Numbered from the stretch's first letter, positions 9,988 through 18,826 are shown. The stretch is DNA of 64,000 nt from Azospirillum sp. RU38E (GCF_900188385.1 NZ_FZOI01000012.1:1-64000), one strand, 5' to 3'. Notes: generated from the letters alone by a model not told the origin. Made by a program: numbers and translations.

Positions 9988-11574
9988 ATGCAGCATTACG
10001 AATTACTGCTCGACAAGTTCCTGCGCCATGCCGCCAAGTGGCACCCCGATACAGAGGTGGTGACGGGCGGCGACGAAGGCTCCGCCCGAATTGGCTATGC
10101 CGATCTGCTGGACCGCTGCAACCGTCTGTCCGGCGCGCTGCTGGCCCTGGGCCTGCGGTTCGGCGACCGGCTGGGGACGTTGGCCTGGAACAGCCAGGCC
10201 CATATGGAATGCTGGTACGCGGCGCTTGGGGTCGGCCTCGTCTGCCACACGCTGAACCCGCGTATCGGCGCACCCCACCTGTCAGAGATGATCCTGAAGG
10301 CGAATGACCGGGTGCTGGCCGTCAGCCCCGGCCAGGATGAGTTGGTGGCTGCCCTGGTCACCAATTGCCCGTGCGTGGAACATGTCGTGGTGCTGGATGA
10401 ACCGGGCGTGGCCTTTTCCGCTCCGCCCGTACCCGACCGCGTGCGGGTCTGGCGGCAATCCGACCTGCTGCAAAGCCATGGTGCCAAAACAGAATGGGGC
10501 GGCTTCGCGGAAACGGCGAATGCCGGGCTCTGCTTTACCTCCGGCACCACCGGGGCACCCAAGGGGGTGCTTTACACCCATCGATCCAACTATCTGCACA
10601 CGGCCAATATTGTGCAGCCCGATATTCTGGGGTTGAGCGCGCAGGACAGTGTTTTGGCCGTGGTGCCGATGTTCCACGCCAATGCGTGGGGCTTACCCTT
10701 TGCAGCACCGGCAGTGGGAGCGAAGTTCGTGCTGCCGGGGCGGCGTACGGATGGGGCGCGGCTGGCGGAACTGATCAACGGGGAGGGCGTCACCGTTGCT
10801 GCCGGCATCCCCACGGTCTGGCTGGGGCTGGTGGATCATCTGGAAAAGCATGGTGGCGAACTGCCCAGCCTGAAACGGGTGCTGCTGGGTGGTTCGTCCG
10901 TGCCGGAAGCCTTGATGGAACGGATTGAAAAGCGTTTGGGTGCCGTCGTGCAACCCAGTTGGGGCATGACGGAACTGTCCCCCCTGGGCACTGTTGCCGC
11001 CGTTAATTCCCCCCATCGCAGCGCCAAAAATTCCGGTCGCCCCTGCGCCGGGGTCGATCTGCGGCTGGTGAATGAAACCGGCAGTGCCCTGCCACAACAG
11101 CGCGGTGTAGAGGGCCGGCTGCAGGTGAAGGGAGCCAGCGTGCTGGAACGTTATTTTGATGCACCTGAAACCGCCCTTGATGCAGAGGGCTGGTTCAATA
11201 CCGGCGATCTGGCGGTTATCGACGCCCATGGCAACCTGACCATCACGGGCCGCACCAAGGACCTGATCAAATCCGGCGGTGAATGGATCAATCCCGGAGA
11301 GATTGAAGCCATTATCGGCACGGTGGAAAGCGTGGGGCTGGCCGCCGTGATCGCCCGCGCCGACGCCAAATGGACCGAACGGCCCGTGCTGATCGTGGAA
11401 GCCCGCGCCGGGCAGAACATCGACCAGCCCGCCCTGATGGGCCTGCTGGAAAGCCAGGTGCCGCGCTGGTGGTTGCCGGATGCGATTATCGAAGTGGAAA
11501 AAATGCCCCTGGCCGCCACGGGCAAGATTGACAGGATGAAATTGCGCCAACAGTTCGGCCAACAGCCGACTTGA
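9988..11574 (+). CDS. Acyl-CoA ligase (AMP-forming), FadD/AlkK type
   Basis: 528 residues with the ordered motifs of the adenylate-forming superfamily: FTSGTTGAPKGVLYTHRSN (P-loop, about residue 184), SWGMTELSPLG, GWFNTGDLAVID, GRTKDLIKSGGEWI, and the catalytic-Lys motif ATGKIDRMKL near the C-terminus. It forms an acyl-AMP and then an acyl-CoA from a fatty or related acid. The closest general type is the medium/long-chain AlkK-like ligases. It is the last gene of the receptor-peptidase-carrier run, so it may activate an acyl moiety released from the imported compound. No clear Shine-Dalgarno precedes the ATG, and a 69-bp gap separates it from the carrier gene. Confidence 0.9.
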   Translation: MQHYELLLDKFLRHAAKWHPDTEVVTGGDEGSARIGYADLLDRCNRLSGALLALGLRFGDRLGTLAWNSQAHMECWYAALGVGLVCHTLNPRIGAPHLSEMILKANDRVLAVSPGQDELVAALVTNCPCVEHVVVLDEPGVAFSAPPVPDRVRVWRQSDLLQSHGAKTEWGGFAETANAGLCFTSGTTGAPKGVLYTHRSNYLHTANIVQPDILGLSAQDSVLAVVPMFHANAWGLPFAAPAVGAKFVLPGRRTDGARLAELINGEGVTVAAGIPTVWLGLVDHLEKHGGELPSLKRVLLGGSSVPEALMERIEKRLGAVVQPSWGMTELSPLGTVAAVNSPHRSAKNSGRPCAGVDLRLVNETGSALPQQRGVEGRLQVKGASVLERYFDAPETALDAEGWFNTGDLAVIDAHGNLTITGRTKDLIKSGGEWINPGEIEAIIGTVESVGLAAVIARADAKWTERPVLIVEARAGQNIDQPALMGLLESQVPRWWLPDAIIEVEKMPLAATGKIDRMKLRQQFGQQPT

Positions 11575-11598
11575 CCGCCCGGCTGAACCAAACCCTCA

Positions 11599-11898
11599 TC
11601 AATTTTCAAAAAGAACGAAGGCCGCCCAGACGGAGGGGTCACGGGTGGTGGGGATCGCCCCCTCCATCGCCTGCCGTCGCGTGGTGCGCAATGCCTCTGC
11701 ATAGGTCTGGCCAGCCTTCAGGTTCTTGTAGAAACCCAACATGAAATCGGCGGTGCCTTCATCCGCCACGGGCCATAGCGTCAACAGCGACCGTTTCACC
11801 CCGGCCAGACTGGCCGCGACGGGCAAACCGCGCACCCCGCCCAAAAAGGTTTCCTCCCCCCGTCCGGTCTCACAGGCAGACAGGACCAGCAGATCCAT
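11599..11898 (-). pseudogene. C-terminal remnant of a CHAT-domain protein
   Basis: The frame encodes the last third of a CHAT (caspase-like) domain: DLLVLSACETG with the catalytic Cys, then GGVRGLPVAASLAGVKRSL, LWPVADEGTADFM and the terminal WAAFVLFEN. The His half of the dyad and all upstream domains are missing. An open frame continues to 12000, but homology stops at about 11898, exactly where a hairpin-rich repeat begins. I read this as the decayed tail of a larger TPR-CHAT gene truncated by the repeat. It faces the acyl-CoA ligase, with 24 bp between stop codons. Confidence 0.75.
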
Positions 11899-12154
11899 AT
11901 ACCCAAGTGACGGGAGAATCCCGGAACTGGGTATACCTAAGCCCTTGCGGCGTTTGAGCATTTTGCCGAATTTATTCGGCGCTTGGGTATATAATACCAA
12001 TCTCCCTTGATCGTGACCGATCCAGGGAGATTTCGTGTTCCCTCAATCGCCGGGCGCTGCCTCCGGCAGCTTGGCTTACGCCGCTACCGAGCGGCGGGCC
12101 GGCGGTCGCCGGCCTCCAATCCACCTAAAGGTTAACCTTTTGGCGGATTGGTAT
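11898..12154. repeat. Structured multi-hairpin repeat, copy A (extended)
   Basis: The core (11994-12154) is flanked by ATACCAA and TTGGTAT. It holds five hairpins: 11999-12032; GCTGCC/GGCAGC at 12056-12070; CGCCGCT/AGCGGCG at 12079-12096; GGCCGGCG/CGCCGGCC at 12097-12114; and a 36-nt near-perfect palindrome at 12116-12151. The constant linkers GTTCCCTCA..CGCCGGGC (12037-12055) and TTGGCTT (12071-12077) recur in copy B with the same spacing. Left of the core, two more hairpins built on TATACC/GGTATA arms (11898-11935 and 11932-11991) extend the element to the point where CHAT homology ends. No protein is encoded. Confidence 0.8.
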
Positions 12155-12430
12155 AAGTCCTCGTTCGGCGAGCGGATTCACGTTCCAAAGCGATTCCGCT
12201 TTTCCGCGATCCGCTCAATAGGCAGCATTCCCGCGACCTGGATACCGGCTTGGCGTCGCTGTCCAGGTTTGCCCTGCCGCTCCCGCGTCGTGGGGCGTTT
12301 CACCCGACAGTCCTTCTGTTCGGCCGGGAATGACAGGCGTCCTCATCCCTGCCTGACTTGACATCCCGCGATGATTGATGGCATTGCGCCTGTGCTTGCC
12401 GCCCTATGCATATAAATGAGGATGCGGAAT
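12155..12430. other. Non-coding leader upstream of manC
   Basis: No supported gene. It includes imperfect REP-like arms (CATTCCCGCG near 12226 and GCCGGGAATGACAGG near 12322) and a TTGACA at 12357-12362 that could be a -35 for the mannose gene. No clear -10 is visible. Confidence 0.35.
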
Positions 12431-13855
12431 ATGACAGCATTGCAGGTAACCCCCGTCATCCTGTCAGGTGGTTCTGGCACAAGGCTTTGGCCGGCATCCC
12501 GCGCCCTCTACCCCAAGCAGTTTCTGCCGCTGGCCGGCGACAGAACCATGATTCAGGAAACCGCCTTGCGCGTCCGGGGCACTGATTTCGCCGCCCCATT
12601 GATGATCTGCAACGAGGATCATCGCTTCATCCTGGCTGAACAATTGCGCACCATCCAGGTGGAGCCGGCAGCGATCCTGCTGGAACCGGTAGCGCGCAAC
12701 ACCGCACCCGCCATTGCGCTGGCGGCTTTGAAAGCCAGAGAGGCAGGCGGCGATCCGCTGCTTCTGGTGATGCCATCCGATCATGTCGTAGCGAATCAGA
12801 CGGCCTTCTGGGAGGCAATCAAAACAGCCGTCGTGCCAGCGCGGGAAGGCGCGCTGGTAACCTTTGGTCTTCGGCCGGACCGGCCGGAGACGGGTTACGG
12901 CTATATCCGGATGGGACGATCATTGACCGCTGGAAGTGCCGCCCATCAGGTTGATCGCTTCGTCGAGAAACCGGATGCACAAACGGCAGCCGGCTACCTG
13001 GCGGAAGGCAACTATCTCTGGAACAGCGGCATCTTTCTTTTCGCTGCCTCGGCCTATCTGGCTGAATTGGAACGGCAAGCGCCAGCAATCATGGCGGCGT
13101 GCAGTGCGGCCTTGGCAGGCGCGCAGGTTGACCTTACTTTCTGCCGTGTAGCGCGGGATGCCTTTGCCGCGTCGCCATCCGCTTCAATCGACTATGCGGT
13201 GATGGAGAAGACCGACCGAGCCGTTGTGGTGCCGGTGGATATGGGCTGGAACGATGTGGGCGCCTGGTCGGCCCTCTGGGAAATCGCAGCCAAGGATGAT
13301 GCCGGCAATGTCAAAATCGGTGATGTTCTCCTGCATGATTGCCGTAACAGTTATATTCGCACGGACGAACGTCTGGTTGCCGTTGCCGGTCTCTCTGATA
13401 TCGTGGTGGTGTCGTCCGACGATGCCGTCCTTGTTGCTCATCGCGACTGCGCACAGGACATCAAGGCGATTGTTGACCAACTGAAAAAGGCCCGCAGGTC
13501 GGAGTGTGACACCCACACCACTTTGCATCGGCCTTGGGGCTATCATCGCATCATTGATGCTGGTGACCGTTATCAAGTTAAGCGTGTGGTGGTCCAACCG
13601 GGCGAACAGCTCTCCCTGCAGCGCCATAATCACCGTGCCGAACATTGGGTTGTCGTCCAAGGCACAGCTGAGGTGCGCTGTGGAGAAGATGTAAGGTTGG
13701 TACATGAAAACCAGTCGGTCTATATCCCCATCGGCGAAAAACACCGCCTGACCAACCCCGGTCGCATTCCCCTGCAGCTGATTGAGGTGCGATCAGGCAG
13801 TTATCTGGGCGAGGATGATATCGTCCGTTTCGAGGATAAATATACGAAGCTCTGA
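12431..13855 (+). CDS. manC: Mannose-1-phosphate guanylyltransferase / mannose-6-phosphate isomerase
   Basis: 474 residues from the chosen start. The N-terminal nucleotidyltransferase opens with ILSGGSGTRLWPASR (GTP and metal binding) and includes FVEKPD; the C-terminal cupin isomerase contains HRPWGYHRII and QRHNHRAEHWVVV. The fused enzyme makes GDP-mannose from fructose-6-phosphate together with a phosphomannomutase, feeding exopolysaccharide or LPS synthesis. An in-frame ATG at 12416 also exists; 12431 is preferred because GAGG lies 9 bp upstream. It stands alone: no glycosyltransferase or pmm gene is adjacent. A MITE-like element follows the stop codon directly. Confidence 0.93.
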   Translation: MTALQVTPVILSGGSGTRLWPASRALYPKQFLPLAGDRTMIQETALRVRGTDFAAPLMICNEDHRFILAEQLRTIQVEPAAILLEPVARNTAPAIALAALKAREAGGDPLLLVMPSDHVVANQTAFWEAIKTAVVPAREGALVTFGLRPDRPETGYGYIRMGRSLTAGSAAHQVDRFVEKPDAQTAAGYLAEGNYLWNSGIFLFAASAYLAELERQAPAIMAACSAALAGAQVDLTFCRVARDAFAASPSASIDYAVMEKTDRAVVVPVDMGWNDVGAWSALWEIAAKDDAGNVKIGDVLLHDCRNSYIRTDERLVAVAGLSDIVVVSSDDAVLVAHRDCAQDIKAIVDQLKKARRSECDTHTTLHRPWGYHRIIDAGDRYQVKRVVVQPGEQLSLQRHNHRAEHWVVVQGTAEVRCGEDVRLVHENQSVYIPIGEKHRLTNPGRIPLQLIEVRSGSYLGEDDIVRFEDKYTKL

Positions 13856-13986
13856 CAGGGTGCGGAAATAGGCTTTCGCGTCGTTAGGCTGACGCGTCGT
13901 TAGGCTGAGGGATTGTCGGCAATCCCGTGACGCGAGATTGACAAGAATGCCCCCCTTCAGCAGTGCATTGGTTTTTCCGCACCCTG
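13856..13986. mobile_element. Possible MITE: 13-bp perfect inverted repeats around 105 bp
   Basis: CAGGGTGCGGAAA at 13856-13868 is exactly inverted as TTTCCGCACCCTG at 13974-13986. The interior holds a perfect 16-bp tandem duplication at 13877-13892 and 13893-13908 (CGCGTCGTTAGGCTGA). No transposase frame fits inside. Size and ends suit a non-autonomous insertion derived from an IS, placed immediately after the manC stop. No clean target duplication is visible, and a large terminator-like stem is the alternative. Confidence 0.45.
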
Positions 13987-14098
13987 CTAAGCCCTGTCCG
14001 AAAGGAACCGGTTCGGGGCGTGACAGGCACCTCACCCCTTGCGATAAGAGGAGGAGCCTGATGCTATCAGGACGGACCATTCCCGTCGGGGCGAGAGA

Positions 14099-14557
14099 AT
14101 GAACCATAGGCAAATCCTGGATCTGGCATTGCGGGACCTGCCGGCTGCCCGCGCCAGTTATCTGCGCAAGGTCGCAGATGCGTTGAGCGGCGAGCCCACG
14201 CTTGACCAGCGCGAGCATCTGATGTTTCCGGTACTGGCCGCCGCCGCATCGGGGATCGAGCCCATCCTGGAACCGGCGGATTGCGCACGCCAGGTGGTGG
14301 GCTTCATGCTGCGCCATGCCGAAGGCGTGGCGCATACGCTCTATTCTGCTGCTTACCTGGAAGATCAAAAGGCCGCTATGACGCCCTGGGCTACACGCCT
14401 GCAGGCCGATATTGCCATCACTATTATGGATCGGCTGACCAGCGGCGGGCTGGCCCTTAATGAACCAAAGGTGTGGCGATTTCGTGCTGACAGTGGGTCT
14501 GTTACGGGAACGGCTGGCACGCCTTTCCCCTATGGTGAGGAAGACGGGGAGATTTGA
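14099..14557 (+). CDS. Hypothetical protein, 152 residues
   Basis: I do not recognise a family. The protein is mostly helical in composition, with Ala- and Leu-rich segments (LAAAASGIEPILEPADCARQ, FMLRHAEGVAHTLYSAAYLE), no signal peptide and no membrane span, and an acidic tail. GGGGCGAGAG precedes the ATG. It sits alone between a hairpin-rich leader (13987-14098, including CCTGATGCTATCAGG near 14057) and a 447-bp gap before the sigma-54 activator. Codon usage looks like its neighbours, which supports a real gene. Confidence 0.6.
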   Translation: MNHRQILDLALRDLPAARASYLRKVADALSGEPTLDQREHLMFPVLAAAASGIEPILEPADCARQVVGFMLRHAEGVAHTLYSAAYLEDQKAAMTPWATRLQADIAITIMDRLTSGGLALNEPKVWRFRADSGSVTGTAGTPFPYGEEDGEI

Positions 14558-15004
14558 GGGGGGGCAAGAGCGGCAAATTTTGCCCAGCGGCCAATTTTGC
14601 CGAGACCATTCTGCCCAAACGGGCCCTCCCCAATGGGCATGACGTCACCGAAAAGACGGCGCGAATGGCATGAGACCATCCGCGCCGCATCAAGGTGGTG
14701 CTTTCGCCCTGAACCGAAAAATGGGCCCGGCAGCACAGAGGCCGGTTTCCTGGGTATGAGCCGAAGGGATGGAGCGTCCCTATCGGCGGGTAATCCTCGG
14801 AGAGGAAATCACCCGCAAAGGTACAAGCAATTTTCGCGCCAACTCACCCCGCCAAGTTTCCATAAAGGAGCGTTGGAAGCGCCTGTCATTTCCGGTTGGA
14901 AATATAATCAACGCGATGGATAGGCGGTGCATTTTGCAAAGCTACGCAGCATATCGCATCATTATCGTTGCTTTTCGCATGAACTCCATGCGAAACTGCT
15001 GTTG
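14558..15004. other. Gap upstream of the sigma-54 activator
   Basis: No gene supported. It contains GCAAATTTTGCC near 14573 and a related CCAATTTTGCC near 14590, and an AT-richer stretch close to 14895. I found no convincing sigma-54 -24/-12 promoter. Confidence 0.35.
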
Positions 15005-16588
15005 ATGAATAATAACAATCTCAACCTTCTTGTTGTTGAACCGGCCCCGTCGCTGGCATTGGCCTATGTCAACGCCTTGAAGCGGGAGGGTCACAACATC
15101 GCCGTGGTGGATACCGCCGCCGCTGCCAAGCGGGCGCTGGCGGCGGAGGCGGCTGATCTGGTGCTGGTCAATCTTCAATTGCCCGACCAGCCGGGGACGG
15201 AACTGGTGCGTGACCTGCTGGCGGCTGGTACCGCGGCGCGGGCCATCGCCTTGACGGCCCAGGGGTCTGTGCAGGTGGCGGTGGAGGCGATGCGCGCCGG
15301 GGCAGCCGATGTGCTGCTGTTGCCCGTCGGCACGGAGCGATTGCGCGGTGCCGTGGCTGCCGCCCTGGCGACCCGCCCGGCCGCGGAAAAGCCGAGCACC
15401 ACCAAGCGTCCTGCCAAGGCAGCGAAGGCCGACAGCAAGCCCGAAACACCCGATGGCAGCGCCTTCATGGGCTTCATCGGTGCCTCGCCCTCCATGCAGG
15501 CAGCCTATCGGCTGATTGATGCCGCCGCCCCTTCCAAGGCCACCGTCTTCATCACCGGCGAAAGCGGGACGGGCAAGGAGGTCTGTGCCGAGGCCATTCA
15601 CCGACGCAGCCCACGCGGCGGCGGCCCCTTCATCGCCATCAATTGCGCCGCCATCCCGAAAGACCTGATGGAGTCGGAGATTTTCGGCCATGTGAAAGGT
15701 GCCTTCACCGGGGCCACCACCGACCATTCCGGTGCCGCCCTGCAGGCCGATGGCGGCACCCTGTTCCTGGACGAAATCGGCGAAATGGACCTGTCGCTGC
15801 AGGCCAAGCTGTTGCGCTTCCTGCAGACAGGCATGGTGAAGAAGGTCGGCTCGGAGAAGTTGGAACCGGTGGATGTGCGCATCGTCTGCGCCACCAACCG
15901 CGATCCCTATGCCGAGGTGCAGGCCGGCCGCTTCCGGGAGGATCTGTTCTATCGCCTGCAGGTGATTTCCATCGAACTGCCGCCCCTGCGGGAGCGGGGG
16001 GACGATGCCCTGCTGATTGCTCGGCATTTCCTGACCAAGTTTGGCCGGGAGGAGCGCAAGGATTTCAAAGGTTTCAGTCCGGAAGCGGAACAGATCATCC
16101 GCAATTACGCCTGGCCCGGCAATGTGCGCCAGCTGTTGAATGTGGTGCGCAACGTCGTGGTGCTGAATGATGGCGACATCATTCAGCCCTTTATGTTCCC
16201 GCCGCCGTTGAACAAGCCGACCATGATCGTGCCGCCCCTGCTGCAAGACCCGCGCTGGGCCGCGATGATGGGGCCGCTTGCACAGCCGCCGGGCACGGTT
16301 GCCGCCGGTGCCAATCCTTTTGCCAGCCTGGGCATTCCCGGCCTGTCGCTGCCACCGACCGCAACGGTTGTCGGGGTGCCCACCGCCCCGGTGGCCGCCC
16401 CTCCCCCCGCCACGCCACCGGTTGCGGAAATGTCAGAACGGCATATTCGTCCGCTCTGGATGGTGGAGGAAGAAGCCATTGATGCGGCAATCCAGGCCTG
16501 TGGTGGTAATATAACCCGTGCCGCCGCGTTGCTGGAAATCAACCCCTGCACGATTTATCGTCGTCGGCAGAAAAAGAAGACGGGCTGA
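15005..16588 (+). CDS. Sigma-54-dependent activator with pseudo-receiver domain
   Basis: About 527 residues. A receiver-like domain (1-120) lacks the phosphorylation residues: the acidic pair is VVEPAPS, the phospho-Asp is Asn (LVLVNLQLP) and the switch Lys is Leu. The AAA+ domain (about 155-390) is intact, with Walker A GESGTGKE, the sigma-54 contact loop GAFTGA and Walker B LFLDEIGEMD. A Pro/Ala-rich linker leads to a Fis-type HTH (GGNITRAAALLEINPCTIY). It should drive sigma-54 promoters without classical phosphorylation, as flagellar FlbD-type regulators do. The frame is open from 14927; I start at 15005 because the receiver begins there. No strong Shine-Dalgarno is visible. Confidence 0.85.
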   Translation: MNNNNLNLLVVEPAPSLALAYVNALKREGHNIAVVDTAAAAKRALAAEAADLVLVNLQLPDQPGTELVRDLLAAGTAARAIALTAQGSVQVAVEAMRAGAADVLLLPVGTERLRGAVAAALATRPAAEKPSTTKRPAKAAKADSKPETPDGSAFMGFIGASPSMQAAYRLIDAAAPSKATVFITGESGTGKEVCAEAIHRRSPRGGGPFIAINCAAIPKDLMESEIFGHVKGAFTGATTDHSGAALQADGGTLFLDEIGEMDLSLQAKLLRFLQTGMVKKVGSEKLEPVDVRIVCATNRDPYAEVQAGRFREDLFYRLQVISIELPPLRERGDDALLIARHFLTKFGREERKDFKGFSPEAEQIIRNYAWPGNVRQLLNVVRNVVVLNDGDIIQPFMFPPPLNKPTMIVPPLLQDPRWAAMMGPLAQPPGTVAAGANPFASLGIPGLSLPPTATVVGVPTAPVAAPPPATPPVAEMSERHIRPLWMVEEEAIDAAIQACGGNITRAAALLEINPCTIYRRRQKKKTG

Positions 16589-16610
16589 GGCGCCGGAGGC
16601 AGAGAGAGCC

Positions 16611-16931
16611 ATGATCACCGAAATCCGTCACATCATTTTCTCCAACGATGAGCTGAAGCTGGTCTTCCAGACCGTGCCGCTGGAGGGGTTTGATCCCAGC
16701 CGCCGCATCATGCGCGTGCAGGTCGTGGAAGGCCCCCCGCCCTCCGTCCGCCTTCAAAGCGACGGGGTCAGCGGTCCGCGCGGGGAGCTGGAGGTCGAAA
16801 GCTACCAGCTGGCGCGGCTGATCGTCGCCTATTGCCGGGAAAAGCGCATCCCGCTGCCCAAGGATGCGCTGAAAACCATTCACGCGCAGGGCGATGCGCT
16901 ATGCTTTTCCATCATGAGCACGCTGGGATGA
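16611..16931 (+). CDS. Hypothetical protein, 106 residues, next to sigma-54 activator
   Basis: No known family recognised. It is a compact soluble protein of alternating hydrophobic and charged residues (IRHIIFSNDELKLVFQTVPL, LARLIVAYCREKRIPLPKD) with no signal peptide. It starts 22 bp after the activator stop with GGAGG and GAGAGAG upstream, so it is probably co-transcribed. The open frame extends further 5-prime into the activator, but the ATG at 16611 has the ribosome site. A partner or adaptor role for the activator is possible but unsupported. Confidence 0.65.
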   Translation: MITEIRHIIFSNDELKLVFQTVPLEGFDPSRRIMRVQVVEGPPPSVRLQSDGVSGPRGELEVESYQLARLIVAYCREKRIPLPKDALKTIHAQGDALCFSIMSTLG

Positions 16932-16995
16932 AGCCCCCTGGCGGGAAGACCCGGATCAGCCTATAATCCGTCCATAACCAGGAAGGATTACTGCG

Positions 16996-17196
16996 ATGGA
17001 AGTCGGCTCCTCCGCCGGGTATGCCTCGGCCGTCAATGTATTGCAGACCCGCAGCCAGCTGCAGACTGGTCAGCTGAAACAGAATGCCGACCAGGAACAG
17101 CAAGCTGCCCAGGTGCTGCAAACCGGCACCACCGCCGGAACGGAAGCTGGCAGCGGTGCCAATGGGCGCGGTGCTTTGGTCGATATCAAGGCCTGA
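16996..17196 (+). CDS. Small protein resembling putative motility protein YjfB
   Basis: 66 residues, low in hydrophobics and rich in Gln, Ala, Thr and Gly. The pattern VLQTRSQLQTGQLKQNAD followed by QQAAQVLQT loosely resembles the YjfB motility family, in which a Val/Leu/Gln helix precedes a conserved LLQ near the end. A good AGGAAGG lies 9 bp before the ATG. Its place behind a FlbD-like activator fits a flagellar or motility link, but no structural flagellar gene is present, so this is tentative. Confidence 0.5.
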   Translation: MEVGSSAGYASAVNVLQTRSQLQTGQLKQNADQEQQAAQVLQTGTTAGTEAGSGANGRGALVDIKA

Positions 17197-17311
17197 GCGA
17201 CAGCAAAGGCTGTTCAGCCCCAGCGTAACCCGTTATCCTGCCTCGCATTTGGCAGATCGTACCGCCCCGGCCCTGACGGCGTCGGCGGTGGTGGAGCGGG
17301 GGACGAGATAG

Positions 17312-18823
17312 ATGAGCGATAGCGCCAGCGGCAGCCCGGTGGAATTGGGGCGCGTCGCCCTGGATAGTGGCCGGTTCGCCGATGCCGTTCCCCTGCTCCG
17401 CGAAGCCGTTCTGGATGATCCCGGTGATGCGACCATCCGGGCCGATCTGGGGATCGCCCTGGAAAATCTGGAAGATTATCCCGCCGCCGCCCAGGCCTAT
17501 GCGGCAGCGGCAGCGCTGGATCCGCAAAACCCGGTCTATCATTTCAATCAGGGTGCCGTCGCTCAGGCCCAGGGAAGGGCACATGAGGCTGCCGGCCATT
17601 ATGTCGATGCGCTGGAACGCGAACCGCTGTTCGCCGAAGCCTATTTCAATCTGGGCACCCTGTTCTTCGAATCCGGCCATCTGGAAATCGCAGCCGAGCA
17701 TTATGGCAATGCCCTGAAGGCGCGGCCGGACTATGCCGAAGCCGCCTCCAATCTGGGACTGACGCTGCGGCGGCTGGGCAAGCCGGTGGAAGCGGTGGAA
17801 CAGTTCCGGCTGGCCCTGGCCCTGAGGCCGGATATGGGGCAGACCCATGCCAATCTGGGCATCGCCCTGATGGAGATCGGGGAGTTTGATGAGGCGATCG
17901 CCTGTTACGGGCGGGCCATGTCGTTCGATCCGACCAACCCCAGTATGCATATCAACCTGTCCCTGGCCTGGCGCGGGCGCGGGCGCACCGATCTGGCCGC
18001 TGAATCGGCCCTGCGCGCCCTGGTGCTGGCTCCGGAATCCACCCAGTCCCAGGTGGAACTGGGGTCCGTCTGTGCGGCCCTGTTCAACGAAGGCAAGGCC
18101 GATGCGCTGGTTGATGTGCTGGACCGGTGGCGCAAGGTGGCCGGCGAAACGGCCATCCTGAAACATACGCGCGCAGCACTGGGGCTGGAGCCGGTACCGG
18201 AGCGGGCATCGGATGCCTATCTGTCCCAGACCTTCGACGCCTCGTCCAAGCGGTTCGATGAGATGATCCTGAGCTTGGGCTATCAGGTGCCGGTGCTGAT
18301 TGCCGAGGCGCTGCAGCGCCATCTGGGCGATCCGGCCGGGACGCTGGAGATTCTGGATGCCGGCTGCGGCACCGGCCTGACCGGCCTGGCCCTGCGGGAC
18401 TATGCGCAAAATCTCACCGGTGTTGATCTGTCATTGGGAATGCTGCAGCAGGCCTCGCGCCGGGGCATTTACAACCGCCTGGATCAGGCCGAACTGACCG
18501 CTTATCTGATCGCCCAGCCCCATCATTTTGACCTGATCGGCTTTGGCGAATTGTTCAATTATTTCGGTGATCTGCAGGCGCCGTTGCAGGCGGCGGCGGG
18601 CAGTGTCAAGCCCAGCGGCCTGATCGTGGGCACGGTGGAGGCACAGACCAGCGAGGCACCCTTTGTGCTGGGCCCGGCCGGGCGCTATGCCCATCGCGCC
18701 GATCATGTGCAGCAAGCCCTGGCGGCCGTCGGCTTCACCCCGCTGGAAATCACTTCCGGCATCCTGCGCTACGAGGGCGGGCAACCGGTGCCCGGCCTGC
18801 TGTTCGTCGCCCGGCGCGGTTAA
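17312..18823 (+). CDS. TPR-repeat protein with C-terminal SAM methyltransferase domain
   Basis: 503 residues in two parts. Residues about 1-280 are tandem tetratricopeptide repeats (repeated A..YFNLG/ASNLG..L motifs, e.g. AEAYFNLGTLFFESGHLEIA). Residues about 330-500 are a class I methyltransferase with motif I LDAGCGTGLTGLALRDY and acidic GVDLS. The methyl acceptor is unknown; TPR-methyltransferases of this kind (COG4976) usually modify proteins or small acids. No signal peptide. The stop is 3 bp before the ABC binding-protein gene, so the three downstream-linked genes form an operon, an odd pairing of a methyltransferase with an amino-acid-type uptake pair. Confidence 0.85.
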   Translation: MSDSASGSPVELGRVALDSGRFADAVPLLREAVLDDPGDATIRADLGIALENLEDYPAAAQAYAAAAALDPQNPVYHFNQGAVAQAQGRAHEAAGHYVDALEREPLFAEAYFNLGTLFFESGHLEIAAEHYGNALKARPDYAEAASNLGLTLRRLGKPVEAVEQFRLALALRPDMGQTHANLGIALMEIGEFDEAIACYGRAMSFDPTNPSMHINLSLAWRGRGRTDLAAESALRALVLAPESTQSQVELGSVCAALFNEGKADALVDVLDRWRKVAGETAILKHTRAALGLEPVPERASDAYLSQTFDASSKRFDEMILSLGYQVPVLIAEALQRHLGDPAGTLEILDAGCGTGLTGLALRDYAQNLTGVDLSLGMLQQASRRGIYNRLDQAELTAYLIAQPHHFDLIGFGELFNYFGDLQAPLQAAAGSVKPSGLIVGTVEAQTSEAPFVLGPAGRYAHRADHVQQALAAVGFTPLEITSGILRYEGGQPVPGLLFVARRG

Positions 18824-18826
18824 GCC

